From: Streptomyces sp. DHE7-1
GTDB lineage: Bacteria > Actinomycetota > Actinomycetes > Streptomycetales > Streptomycetaceae
Direction of reading: 5' to 3'
Length of the DNA: 64,000 bases
NCBI GenBank assembly: GCA_016432725.1
Contig: JACJDG010000003.1
Coordinates: 7,718,001 to 7,782,000, forward strand
In this document: piece after piece, positions 26,593 through 34,544 of the stretch
Numbering within the stretch: the stretch's first letter is position 1
How the letters are laid out: each line of letters starts with the position of its first letter
Program-made: the position numbers and the translations under genes
The notes under the pieces: model-generated
The model's input: the letters and a program-made list of their open reading frames with translations, nothing else
What the model was told of the DNA's origin: nothing
Database searches by the model: none

Positions 26593-27045
26593 ATGTCGCA
26601 GGTTGAAGAAAGCATCGAGGTCCACGTCCCCGTCAGCGCCGCGTACAACCAGTGGACCCAGTTCGAGGACTTCCCGCAGTTCATGGACGGTGTCGAGCGC
26701 ATCGAACAGCGCACGGACACCCTCACTCACTGGAAGACGAAGATCGGCGGCGTGGAGCGCGAGTTCGACGCGGAGATCACCGAGCAGATTCCGGATGAGC
26801 GGGTCGCCTGGAGCTCCATCGGTGGGGAGGCGCACCAGGCCGGCGTCGTCACCTTCCACTACATCGACGACCACACGACCAAGATCATGCTGCAGCTCGA
26901 CTACGAACCCGAGGGCCTGGCCGAAACCGTCGGGGACAAGCTCGGCCTCGTCAAGCGTCAGGCCACTGGTGACCTGAAGCGCTTCAAGGGGTTCATCGAG
27001 TCCCGCGGTGGCACCGAGACCGGCCGGTGGCGCGGCGAAGTCTGA
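26593..27045 (+). CDS. SRPBCC family (polyketide cyclase/Bet v1-like) protein
   Basis: A 150-residue START/Bet v1-fold protein. The opening 'VEESIEVHVPVSAAYNQWTQFEDFPQFMDGVERIEQ' is typical of the SRPBCC cyclase/dehydrase group. The later strands 'IPDERVAWSSIGG' and 'HQAGVVTFHYIDDHTTKIMLQLDY' and the long C-terminal helix also fit. It binds a hydrophobic ligand in a central cavity; the ligand is unknown. Similar genes in Streptomyces are stress-induced. It appears monocistronic. Confidence 0.9.
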   Translation: MSQVEESIEVHVPVSAAYNQWTQFEDFPQFMDGVERIEQRTDTLTHWKTKIGGVEREFDAEITEQIPDERVAWSSIGGEAHQAGVVTFHYIDDHTTKIMLQLDYEPEGLAETVGDKLGLVKRQATGDLKRFKGFIESRGGTETGRWRGEV

Positions 27046-27110
27046 GCACTGCGGACAACACTGGGGCAGGCGGCCGAGGGCGGTGTTCTCGGCCGCCCGT
27101 TCGCCATCGG

Positions 27111-27147
27111 CCAGATCGGCCAGATCGGCCAGATCGGCCAGATCGGC
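27111..27147. repeat. 9-bp tandem repeat, four copies
   Basis: CAGATCGGC is repeated four times in exact tandem (27112-27147) after a partial copy. The period is a multiple of three, and the plus strand would read an Ile-Gly-Gln repeat, but the surrounding frame is not convincing as a gene. It lies in the 220-bp gap between SRPBCC and the PPOX gene and is a candidate length-variable site. Confidence 0.8.
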
Positions 27148-27267
27148 CTCGCGGTCCGCTGGGTGCTGACGGATTCGCCCGACCTGGCTCCCGCCGCCCT
27201 CCACCGTGCCGTCGGTGCGGACGGCGTGGTCGACTAGGATCACCGCGCCGGTGGGGACGCCGTCCTG

Positions 27268-27927
27268 CTATTCGTAGCGGTACTTCAGAGACTCCGCCTC
27301 CGCCCGTTCGACGTCGGCGATCGTCAGCTCCGGCATCCGCAACTGGGCGAGCGTCACCTCGGCCGAGGTCGGCTGGCTGTCCGCCGGCAGCCACTGCTCC
27401 GGCTTCCACGCCCCGCTGCGCAGGAGCGACTTGGGGCAGTGCGGGTAGACCTCCTCGATCCCGAGTACCAGCGCGCTGGCCGGCGGCTTGCCCACGGCGG
27501 TCAGCTGGGACAGCAACTCCGGGCGGGTGGAGACGCATGCCCGGCCGTTCACCCTGAGCGTCGTGGTGCGCCCCGGGATGAGGAACAGCAGCCCGGCCCG
27601 TCCGGTGGCGATGACGTTCTGCAGGGTGTCCAGACGCTTGTTGCCGGTTGCGTCCGGTATCGCCAACGTCCGTTCGTCCAGAACCGCTACGAACCCGGCG
27701 GGGCCGCCGCGCGGGGAGACGTCACAGTTGCCCTCGGCGTCCGCGCTGGCGACCATGACCAACGAAGAGCATGCGATCAACCGCCGTGTCTGATCGGTGA
27801 GTTCGGTCATCTGCTTGCGCACGGCCGCGGCGCCGGGAAGATCGTAGACCCGGCGCAGCGCCTCCTCGTCGGACACGGCGTCGAGGCGGAGCGCGTCGAA
27901 GGCACTGCTGGCAAGGGGTGTCGTCAT
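27268..27927 (-). CDS. PPOX-class FMN-dependent flavoprotein (MSMEG_1061-like)
   Basis: A 219-residue split-barrel flavoprotein of the pyridoxamine-5'-phosphate-oxidase superfamily. 'SLVMVASADAEGNCDVSPRGGPAGFVAVLDERTLAIPD' and 'NKRLDTLQNVIATGRAGLLFLIPGRTTTLRVNGRACVS' form the FMN-binding barrel. The C-terminal 'EVYPHCPKSLLRSGAWKPEQWLP' is typical of this subgroup. It is divergent from the azoreductase-like gene across a 226-bp gap. Its substrate is unknown; the context suggests a redox or detoxification role. Confidence 0.88.
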   Translation of the reverse strand: MTTPLASSAFDALRLDAVSDEEALRRVYDLPGAAAVRKQMTELTDQTRRLIACSSLVMVASADAEGNCDVSPRGGPAGFVAVLDERTLAIPDATGNKRLDTLQNVIATGRAGLLFLIPGRTTTLRVNGRACVSTRPELLSQLTAVGKPPASALVLGIEEVYPHCPKSLLRSGAWKPEQWLPADSQPTSAEVTLAQLRMPELTIADVERAEAESLKYRYE

Positions 27928-28153
27928 GCACCTGACCCTAGCGGGCCGCATCGCTGTTGATGTTGGTCCTGCGACTGCAAGGACATCGAGACGCCACGCG
28001 AGGAGGGGCAGGACGGGCCACCCCAGGACTCCAGGGGACCGGTGATGTGGATCACAAGTTCTGGACCTCAACCATGCTTGAGGAAGCAGGCTGTCGGACA
28101 TGACGGGGCGGCCGGTCGACGGAGGCCCTCCCCTTGAGATCCAGGAGACGGAC

Positions 28154-28802
28154 ATGCCCACGCTGCTTCACATCGACACCTCCCTCAACGCCGAGAACTC
28201 GCACTCCCGCGCGGTGACCGCCGCCTTCCGCGAGGTATGGGAGAGCGAGCATCCTCACGGCACGGTGATCTACCGGGATCTCGACGCCGACCCCGTACCG
28301 CACCTCCGGGCCGACGCCTACTACGCGGGGTATGTCGCACCCGCCGACCGGTCCCCGAGGAGAGGGACGCCTTCGCGCTGCGCGCCCGGCTGATCGAGGA
28401 GGCAGAGGCGGCGGACGTGATCCTCCTCAGCGCCCCGATGTACAACTACTCCATCCCGTCGACGTTGAAGGCTTGGATCGACCACGTCTTCGCCGTGGGC
28501 CGCACCGCGATCACCGAGCACCCCTCGCTCGCGGGCAAGCCGGCGGTCGTCGTGACCAGCCGCGGCGGTTCGTACCAGGAGGGCACCCCCCAGTACGGCA
28601 ACGACTACGTGGAGAGCTACCTCCGACAGGCCCTCGGCGGCGGTCTCGGTCTGAACGTCAGCTTCATCGTCCCGGAGCTGACCCTGGCCCGAGCGTCCCG
28701 GCGATGGCCGACCTGGTTCCGCTCTTCGAGGCCTCCCGCACCGAAGCCCTCGCGGTCGCCGCGTCCCGGGCCAAGGAACTGGCCATCCGTGTGACCGCCT
28801 AG
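28154..28802 (+). CDS. azoR: FMN-dependent NADH-azoreductase-like protein (two frameshifts)
   Basis: A flavodoxin-fold oxidoreductase of the AzoR/NQO type, about 216 residues. The phosphate-binding start is 'LLHIDTSLNAENSHSRAVTAAF'. 'ADVILLSAPMYNYSIPSTLKAWIDHVFAVGRT' and 'KPAVVVTSRGGSYQEG' are the FMN-binding signatures. Single bases are missing near 28352 (G) and 28690 (C). With both restored the protein ends 'PSVPAMADLVPLFEASRTEALAVAASRAKELA'. It reduces azo or quinone substrates with NAD(P)H. Confidence 0.87.
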
Positions 28803-28965
28803 CCGCGGTGGACGGCGCGGCCCGCCTACGTTCCGGATGCCACGGCGAACGCTCAGTTCCTCGGGCGGTCAGGGCCAGTGGCGGGCACGCCCAGCGCCAG
28901 GCCTGGTTGTCGCCGCGCTCGGCGAACCTGACGCCGTCGTCGGGACCCGGCCACGGACGTGTGTC

Positions 28966-29379
28966 TCAGGAGCCGTCGGAGAGGAAGTACTCGGCGAGCG
29001 GGGTGCCGGCGAACTTCTCGTGCATCAGTCGGGAGAAGAGCAGCAGCGAGTGGCGCGGCCGGTGGAGCACCGCGAGGTCCTGGGCCTGCCCCTCCGCGTT
29101 GCGGGTGACGGTGACGACGACCTTCAGGGGCTCGCCCTGGACCGACGCGTCGTAGATTTCCAGGAAACCCTTGTCGCCGAAGTCTCCGGCGTAACTGAAG
29201 TCCTGGAACTCGTACAGTTCGCGGGCCTTGACCACGATGGTCCTGACCGCTTTCGCTCCGCGCGCCGTGCCGTTCATCGCGGCGCCCTCCAGGGTGGCGT
29301 CGTCGGCCAGTTCGTCCAGCCACCACGGGTAGTAGTCCAGCCCTTGGCGATCGGTTCCGCTGTCTTCCGTGCTTGTCAT
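28966..29379 (-). CDS. NTF2-like (SnoaL-type) protein
   Basis: A 137-residue protein whose pattern fits the NTF2-like fold: 'WWLDELADDATLEGAAMNGTARGAKAVRTIVVKAREL', 'EGQAQDLAVLHRPRHSLLLFSRLMHEKFAGTPLAEYFL'. No catalytic dyad is obvious. ATG 29379 follows AAGGAAGACACG. It is in a head-to-tail series with the AOC-like and VOC genes and may belong to the same stress-related neighbourhood. Confidence 0.75.
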   Translation of the reverse strand: MTSTEDSGTDRQGLDYYPWWLDELADDATLEGAAMNGTARGAKAVRTIVVKARELYEFQDFSYAGDFGDKGFLEIYDASVQGEPLKVVVTVTRNAEGQAQDLAVLHRPRHSLLLFSRLMHEKFAGTPLAEYFLSDGS

Positions 29380-29478
29380 GACGTGTCTTCCTTGATGTTC
29401 CGTCCTGGGGACGCGTGTTCGGGGTGGGCTGGCGGCCGCTGTCACACCAGGCCGGCGGATGCGAGCAGGCTGGGAGGG

Positions 29479-29960
29479 TCAGCGGTTGAGGTGGAAGGTG
29501 AGGTGCCTCTCCGTGGTGCCGGCGGGAACGGTGTGGACGTAACCGCCGGCACCGTTGTAGGTGCCCGATCCGCCCGTGACGGCGACGTCGACGGGGGAGT
29601 GGGAGGGCAGGTGGAGCAGAGCCTGTCCGGTGATCTGCCCCCAGGGAGGGCAAAGGTGCCCAGGCACTGGAGCGCGTCCGGGCCGATGTGCACGTAGGTG
29701 CACACCACGGCGTGGTCGCCGACCTTCTTCCCGTCCTGGTAGAGGTCTTCGGCCGTGATCAATTGATCACCGAGGCTGGCCCCCTTCCGGCCGGTGTCGA
29801 CGGTGTGGGACTGGGTCTGTTTGGCGACCAACTGGATGGTTTCCGCACGCTGGTGTGCGCCCTGTGCGCTGCTTGTACCGGCCGATGCCAGTTGAACGCC
29901 CGTGAGGACCAGGGCGGCCGCGGTGACCGACAGGAGTGGGCGTAGGTGGAGCTTGCGCAT
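29479..29960 (-). CDS. Secreted allene oxide cyclase-like barrel protein (frameshifted)
   Basis: About 160 residues with a signal peptide ('LRPLLSVTAAALVLTGVQLASAGTSSAQ'). The mature part is an AOC/dirigent-like beta-barrel: 'IQLVAKQTQSHTVDTG', 'GDQLITAEDLYQDGKKVGDHAVVCTYVH', 'QITGQALLHLP', 'VAVTGGSGTYNGAGGYVHTVP' and 'TERHLTFHLNR'. One G is missing near 29640. The start ATG 29960 follows AGGAGGCG. Bacterial members are exported proteins of unknown function; a plant-like cyclase activity should not be assumed. Confidence 0.83.
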
Positions 29961-30275
29961 GAGGCGCCTCCTGAAGTGTTCGCACATGTGTCGTCGTTGC
30001 CTGCCGGGACATCGCATCTCCGGGAGGGGCGCTCGGGATGCTCAGACGAACAGGACGCTCTCGACCTCGACGGTCGCGACCACGATCCTGGCCGTGGTGC
30101 CGGCGCGGCCGCTGAGCACGGGGCTGATCCGTACAGCGGCGCTCGTACGACTGCCATGAGCGGTTCCTCTCGAACGGCGGTGAGGCTGCCGGGCCCGCCG
30201 TGCGTCGGGCGTGCCACCGGATCGATCGAGGCGGGCCGGCCCAAGGGGCGCGCCCTCGGCCCGTCCAGAGGCCGG
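29961..30275. other. Gene-free stretch
   Basis: About 315 bp. A minus-strand frame ending 'VRISPVLSGRAGTTARIVVATVEVESVLFV' has gene-like codon use, but no start or family could be assigned. Otherwise nothing recognisable. Confidence 0.4.
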
Positions 30276-30760
30276 TCATCGGCCGGGGAACCGCTGCGTG
30301 ACTTCCTGGAGCACCCAGCCGTTGCCGTCCGGGTCGCTGAAAGTGGCGTAGGAGCCGTAGCTGGCACGCTCGGGGTGCGCTCCGCCGATTCGCCCCTGGC
30401 CCTCACCGTCGTGGACGACATCTCCGGCATCGTGGCCGTGGAAGAAGAGGCCCTTGTCGTCGTGGAACACCTCGCTCACCTCGATTCCACGGCCGACCAG
30501 GTCCGCGCGGGCCTCTTGTATGTCCTCGACGACGAGGTACAGGCCCTGAGTCGATCCGGGGCGGCCGTGGTGAGGCCGTGCCCGAAGATGATCGATGCCT
30601 CGGACCCGGGCGGCGTGAGGTGGACCACCCGGTAGTCCTCGGTGATGTCCGCGGCGAGGTCGAGCCGGAATCCGGCCTTCTCGTAGAAAGCCCTGGAGCG
30701 GTCGACGTCCGAGACCGGCAGGACCAAAAGCTCTAGTTTCAAGTTCACTTCTCTGATCAC
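30276..30760 (-). CDS. VOC/glyoxalase family protein (frameshifted)
   Basis: About 161 residues with the paired beta-alpha-beta-beta-beta modules of the vicinal oxygen chelate fold. Module one reads 'LELLVLPVSDVDRSRAFYEKAGFRLDLAADITEDYRVVHLTPPGSEASIIFG'. Module two, after one restored C near 30558, reads 'GLYLVVEDIQEARADLVGRGIEVSEVFHDDKGLFFHG' and ends 'SYATFSDPDGNGWVLQEV'. The GTG at 30760 has GAGGA upstream and is preferred over 30748. Members include glyoxalases and resistance dioxygenases; the specific reaction is unknown. Confidence 0.85.
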
Positions 30761-30846
30761 TTTCGTTGTCCTCGTACGCGCACTCGGCGCGGGACGAGGG
30801 GCAGTGGTGGTCGCCACCCGTGTGGCGGCGATCCCCCGGGGAGATG

Positions 30847-31752
30847 TCAAGCCAGGTAGAAGTCCCTGCGTGCCGCGATGAATTCCTCGATCGTCCGGGC
30901 CGGAGTACCGGTGAGACGCTCGACGTCGTCCGAAGCCCGGTCGTACCTGTTCTGCTGATGCAGGCGGCACATGGTGACGATGTGCTGCTCGACGTGCGGC
31001 GGCAGACCGATCGTGGAGAGCACCTCCTCGCGCCACTGCTCCAAGGGGACGTCCACGTACGACACCGGCCGGCCCAACTCCTTCGAAAAGGCCTCGGCCA
31101 TCTCGGTCATGTCGACCGTGCGTGGGCCGGTCAGCTCGTAGACGTGACCGCGGTGGGGGCCGGGATCGCGCAGTACGGTGGCGACCACCCTGGCGACGTC
31201 GTCCACGGCGATCGGCGAGGTGCGCCCCGTTCCGAATGGCAGCTCGATCGTGCCCCTCTTGCGGATCGTCTGCGCCGGCAGCGTGGTGAACAGGGGGTTG
31301 TCCAGGAAAGACGTGGGCCGGATATGGACCACCGGCAGGCCCGACCAGTCGAACACCTGCTCCGCAAGCCAATGCAGCCGCTGCTGGCGGGACTCCGCGG
31401 TGCTGGTGGCGGTCATCTGCGACACGGTCATCTGCGACATGTCCACAAGTGCGTCCAGCCCGCCGTACTCCCGGGCGACGCTAGCCACGACGGTGGCGGC
31501 GAGCAGATGGTCCGGTGACACAGGCATGGCGAAGTACATGCTCCGAGCGCCCTCCAGGGCGGCCGCGACGGTCTCGGGGCGCGTGAGGTCACCGAGGACG
31601 ACCTCAGCCCCGAGTGCCCGCAACCGCGCGGCACGCTCGTCGTCCCGACGGACCATGACACGCACCGGTACGTCCCACGCACGCAGCGTCTCGAGGACCT
31701 TGCGGCCCACGCCGCCCGCGCTTGTGACGAGGGCGAGGTTTCTGGCAGCCAT
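30847..31752 (-). CDS. NmrA-like NAD(P)-binding protein
   Basis: A 301-residue atypical short-chain dehydrogenase. The Rossmann start 'LALVTSAGGVGRKVLETLRAWDVPVRVMVRRDDERAARLRALGAEVVLGDL' is followed by NmrA/HSCARG-like motifs ('SMYFAMPVSPDH', 'PVVHIRPTSFLDNPLF', 'ELPFGTGRTSPIAVDDVARVVATVL'). ATG 31752 follows AGGAGAGACAG. The promoter region carries the palindrome shared with the DUF3533/NmrA divergent pair, so it probably belongs to the local MarR regulon. It may sense or use NADP(H). Confidence 0.9.
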   Translation of the reverse strand: MAARNLALVTSAGGVGRKVLETLRAWDVPVRVMVRRDDERAARLRALGAEVVLGDLTRPETVAAALEGARSMYFAMPVSPDHLLAATVVASVAREYGGLDALVDMSQMTVSQMTATSTAESRQQRLHWLAEQVFDWSGLPVVHIRPTSFLDNPLFTTLPAQTIRKRGTIELPFGTGRTSPIAVDDVARVVATVLRDPGPHRGHVYELTGPRTVDMTEMAEAFSKELGRPVSYVDVPLEQWREEVLSTIGLPPHVEQHIVTMCRLHQQNRYDRASDDVERLTGTPARTIEEFIAARRDFYLA

Positions 31753-31899
31753 AAGCCTGTCTCTCCTTCTCAGTGACTGGACAAGATCGCAATCGCATCG
31801 CATCCGCGGCCGGAATCGGGGGCGCGGCCGTCTCGGCGGCGCCTGCCTGGATGGTGTCGCGGGCGGGGTAGGAGGGACTCGCTGAGCCCCATCCTGATA

Positions 31900-31921
31900 A
31901 TTAAGAGCATATGCTCCTAAT
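31900..31921. promoter_or_regulatory. Palindromic operator, site 1 (MarR regulon)
   Basis: A 22-bp near-perfect palindrome ATTA-A-GAGCATATGCTC-C-TAAT; the inner 12 bp GAGCATATGCTC are perfect. The same 12-mer with the same A/C flanks recurs at 34410-34429. It lies about 150 bp upstream of the NmrA-like start on the minus strand. The size and symmetry are those of MarR-family operators. Confidence 0.8.
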
Positions 31922-32209
31922 TGTCGAGGTGCAAGGCGTTCTCCTCCGCTGTCGGGTGGACGTGTCCCCAGGCGATTACGACGCGCTCGTGAGCGGACAC
32001 TCCGCATTCGGGCGCCCGGGGAGGTCTCCTCGGATCGTGAATACGGCTCACGAACCCGGCGTCCGGACTCTCGCCTCCGACGACTGCTTCGGCGCTGTTC
32101 GAGCCTACGCTCCGACGAAACGGTAGTCGCGGCCAACGGGGAAGGCGCCGTCTCCCGCCGCAGCGAAAGCGCGCTGTGCTCAGTCGCCGGGGGGCGACCT
32201 CCCAACAGT

Positions 32210-32228
32210 TACGGGCATATACTCGTAC
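32210..32228. promoter_or_regulatory. Palindromic operator, diverged site 2 (marR promoter)
   Basis: The partial palindrome TACGGGCATATACTCGTA, sharing the GCATAT core and arm layout with sites 1 and 3 but imperfect. It is centred about 35 bp before the marR start, which is right for autorepression with a weaker site. Confidence 0.6.
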
Positions 32229-32254
32229 CTTGAATTCCGTATCTGGAGGAGAGC

Positions 32255-32707
32255 ATGGCCGGCACCGAGAAGGACGCCACCAGTTCCTGCAACAACCTGG
32301 CTCTGCGTAAGGCGGCCCGGTATCTCAGCGCCACCTACGACAAGGCGCTCGCTCCGACGGGCCTGCGCGCCACGCAGTTCAGCATCCTCCAGAAGCTGAG
32401 CAGGCACGAGCAGATCACCATCAGCAGCCTCGCCGAGATGATCGCGATGGACCGCACCACCCTGGCGAGCAACCTCAAACCACTTGCTCGCGAGGGCCTG
32501 GTCATCGTCGAACCGTCGCCGACGGACCGCCGTGCCCGCATCGTCACCCTCACCCCCGATGGCCTCGCCAGGATGACAGCCGCCCTTCCTTACTGGCGTA
32601 CCGTGCAGTCCGAATTCGAGGAGAGCTTCGGCGGCGAGAAGGCGGCGCGGCTCCGCGAAGCTCTCGAAGACGTCCTGGACACCGGATTCCACCCCTGGGC
32701 CGAGTAG
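32255..32707 (+). CDS. MarR family transcriptional regulator
   Basis: A 150-residue MarR protein. The winged HTH spans about residues 40-105 ('LRATQFSILQKLSRHEQITISSLAEMIAMDRTTLASNLKPLAREGLVIVEPSPTDRRARIVTLTPDG'). The two-fold helical dimer region surrounds it. A cysteine near the N-terminus ('SSCNNLALRKAARYL') could be a redox sensor, as in some MarR subfamilies. GGAGGAGAG precedes the ATG. It probably controls itself, the upstream NmrA gene and the DUF3533/NmrA pair through the shared palindrome. Confidence 0.93.
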   Translation: MAGTEKDATSSCNNLALRKAARYLSATYDKALAPTGLRATQFSILQKLSRHEQITISSLAEMIAMDRTTLASNLKPLAREGLVIVEPSPTDRRARIVTLTPDGLARMTAALPYWRTVQSEFEESFGGEKAARLREALEDVLDTGFHPWAE

Positions 32708-32808
32708 ACGGCGACAACCGGGGCATCGAATCGGCCGGCGCCGGCGCACCTCATGGCGCAGGCCCTGGAGCCGAGCCCGGGTACGGGTGGCGAACTGGCG
32801 ATCTTGGG

Positions 32809-32895
32809 CTAGAAGATGTGAAGGAAACATCCGACCGCGACCGCTCCGGCGGCTGCGATCGATGTCAGGCGGACGAGGATCTTCTGGGACTTCAC
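32809..32895 (-). CDS. Possible 28-residue membrane peptide
   Basis: A short frame 'VKSQKILVRLTSIAAAGAVA' plus 'VGCFLHIF' starting at GTG 32895 behind AGAGG. A basic N-terminus and one hydrophobic stretch are compatible with a small membrane peptide. No family is known. Convergent with marR. Confidence 0.35.
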   Translation of the reverse strand: MKSQKILVRLTSIAAAGAVAVGCFLHIF

Positions 32896-33030
32896 GGCAG
32901 CCTCTTTCGGGACTGGTGCAGCGGCCTCACGAAAGCCCGGGGCTGCGGTTTCCGTGAGGCCGCCAGCCGGTGCGACAGGCGGTCTCAGTGGCGTGGACGG
33001 GTGACCGTCCAAGGCGGCTGGGGCGGGAGG

Positions 33031-33210
33031 TCACAGGCCTCCCATGCGTATGAGCCACCAATCCGGGTTGTAGGCCCCGCTCGCCGAGTCGTGCGTGACA
33101 GGTGGCCGCACTTCCACGGTCTCCTCGAGCCGGATGCGTTCCGGCAGCTTGGAGAACCGCGGACTGCGCTGCCGCTCCCTCGCGTCGGCGGATGTGCGTT
33201 CGTGTTCCAT
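33031..33210 (-). CDS. Hypothetical 59-residue protein with aromatic C-terminus
   Basis: The frame starts 'MEHERTSADARERQRSPRF' at ATG 33210, behind GAGGAGAG, and ends 'ASGAYNPDWWLIRMGGL'. It is charged, has no signal or membrane segment and contains no cysteine. Codon use is consistent with a gene. The short Trp-Trp, Gly-Gly tail is unusual. A regulatory or modified peptide role cannot be excluded; no neighbouring modification enzyme is visible. Confidence 0.5.
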   Translation of the reverse strand: MEHERTSADARERQRSPRFSKLPERIRLEETVEVRPPVTHDSASGAYNPDWWLIRMGGL

Positions 33211-33307
33211 GCTTGCTCTCCTCATCGCGGCGTTCGCGACGCGCTCGACGTCTCCGCCCGGTCGGCGACAGGGCTGCGGCAAAGGACTTGCGGGGGGGCG
33301 AATGACG

Positions 33308-34351
33308 TCAGGCGATGGCTGCTCGACGTCGAGTGAGTCGGGGACTCAGGCTCAGCAGGGTCCCGGCGAGGACGGCCCACAGGGCCAGGGTGATCACGGG
33401 GCCACTCAGGTGCGAGCCGTTGTAGTAGCCGAGATCGGCGATGCCCCGCACGGCCGCTCCCGGCGGGAGCAGGGCGGAAACCGCTCGGGCCCCGGCGGGC
33501 AGCAGGTCGGCGCCGATGACCGCGCCGCTCGTGGCGTTGCCGACGGTCAGCAGCAGCAGCGTGGTGACCGGTAGCCCGATCGGGCCGAGGACGGCACCCA
33601 TGAGCGTGGTCGTGAACGCCGTCGCGGCGGCCAGCAGGGCGAGGACGAAGATCAGCGGTGCCAGCGGGGCCGGGGTGGCGCCCAGCACGGGGCCCACGAC
33701 GAGCGCCCCGACGGCGCCGATGGCGGCGGAGGTGCCGATGAGCAGGACGAACCGGTGGCGCAGGCGCATGACGCCGGTCAGCCCGAGGACGTTCGACCCG
33801 AGGACGAAGCCTGCCAGGCTCACGCCGAAGGCCAGATAGAACCCGGCCAGGCCCCGGGCGTCATGCTTTGCCAGAGGGACGACGTCCGCGACGGTCACAT
33901 GCGCGCCGGCACCGCGGGCGTATGCGTCCACCAGTGTGCTCACGGCCGACGTGGTGGACGCCCCGGCGGCTCCGGCGATCTCCAGCTTCAGGTGGCCGGG
34001 AGCTCCGGTACCGAGCACGGCCACGACGTCGTGCCGCTCCAGTGCGAGGCGGGCCGTCGCGGCGTCCGAGCTGGGGTGGACCGTGACGGCGTTGCCCAGG
34101 GCCTGCTGTATCTCGCCCGGCAGGGTGGATCCGGTGACGGCGATGGGTACCTGGTGGGGCTGTGGGTCGCGCTGAAGGCCGACGTAGCACGCGATGAAGG
34201 CGGCCACCACGATCAGGGAGATCAGGAACGGCTGGAGCCACGCCGTCACGGGCGGCCGAAGAGCCCCCTGCCCCTGTCTGTGGGTCTGCTCCACACCCGC
34301 GGGGTGCGTCCGCTGCCTCTCGGCGGAGACCGATCCAGTAGGGATAGCCAT
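33308..34351 (-). CDS. DUF3533/SNG1-like ABC-2-type membrane protein
   Basis: A 347-residue membrane protein. One N-terminal transmembrane helix ('FLISLIVVAAFIACYVGL') is followed by an external domain of about 130 residues ('QVPIAVTGSTLPGEIQQALGNAVTVHPSSDAATARLALERHDVVAVL') and five or six C-terminal helices from about residue 165. This layout matches YhgE/DUF3533 exporter-like proteins. It is divergent from an NmrA-like gene, and the MarR palindrome lies between them, so induction by a toxic compound is plausible. Confidence 0.82.
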   Translation of the reverse strand: MAIPTGSVSAERQRTHPAGVEQTHRQGQGALRPPVTAWLQPFLISLIVVAAFIACYVGLQRDPQPHQVPIAVTGSTLPGEIQQALGNAVTVHPSSDAATARLALERHDVVAVLGTGAPGHLKLEIAGAAGASTTSAVSTLVDAYARGAGAHVTVADVVPLAKHDARGLAGFYLAFGVSLAGFVLGSNVLGLTGVMRLRHRFVLLIGTSAAIGAVGALVVGPVLGATPAPLAPLIFVLALLAAATAFTTTLMGAVLGPIGLPVTTLLLLTVGNATSGAVIGADLLPAGARAVSALLPPGAAVRGIADLGYYNGSHLSGPVITLALWAVLAGTLLSLSPRLTRRRAAIA

Positions 34352-34409
34352 GGCACAACCTTTTGCTCGGAGAACGCGGGAAGCGGGCCCGGCAGGGGCC
34401 CCATCTGAG

Positions 34410-34429
34410 ATAAGAGCATATGCTCCTAT
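34410..34429. promoter_or_regulatory. Palindromic operator, site 3 (MarR regulon)
   Basis: ATA-A-GAGCATATGCTC-C-TAT, carrying the same perfect 12-bp core and flanking A/C as site 1 at 31900-31921. It lies in the 193-bp gap between the divergent DUF3533-like and NmrA-like genes, where it could control both. Confidence 0.8.
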
Positions 34430-34544
34430 TGTGGAAGCGGCAAGCGCGTGGAGGCCTCAAGTAGGGAGTGATCACCACGCGCGGATGCCGACAACAGGGA
34501 AAGCTGAGTGATGGCGCGAGAGACCAACGAGAGGCAGAGGAGAG

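Larger units (their letters stand above)
31753..32254. other. Regulatory intergenic region between nmrA and marR
   Basis: About 500 bp between the divergent NmrA-like and MarR genes. It holds the palindromes listed separately and no convincing gene. Short plus-strand frames here lack family signatures. Confidence 0.6.

Noticed and set aside
27046..27267. Plus-strand frame through the 9-bp repeat, reading Ile-Gly-Gln repeats then 'RWVLTDSPDLAPAALHRAVGADGVVD'
   Set aside because: No start codon or ribosome site and no family; treated as a repeat in a spacer rather than a gene.
31911..32126. 71-residue plus-strand frame beginning inside the MarR palindrome
   Set aside because: Its start overlaps the operator, it has no ribosome site and the sequence matches no family.
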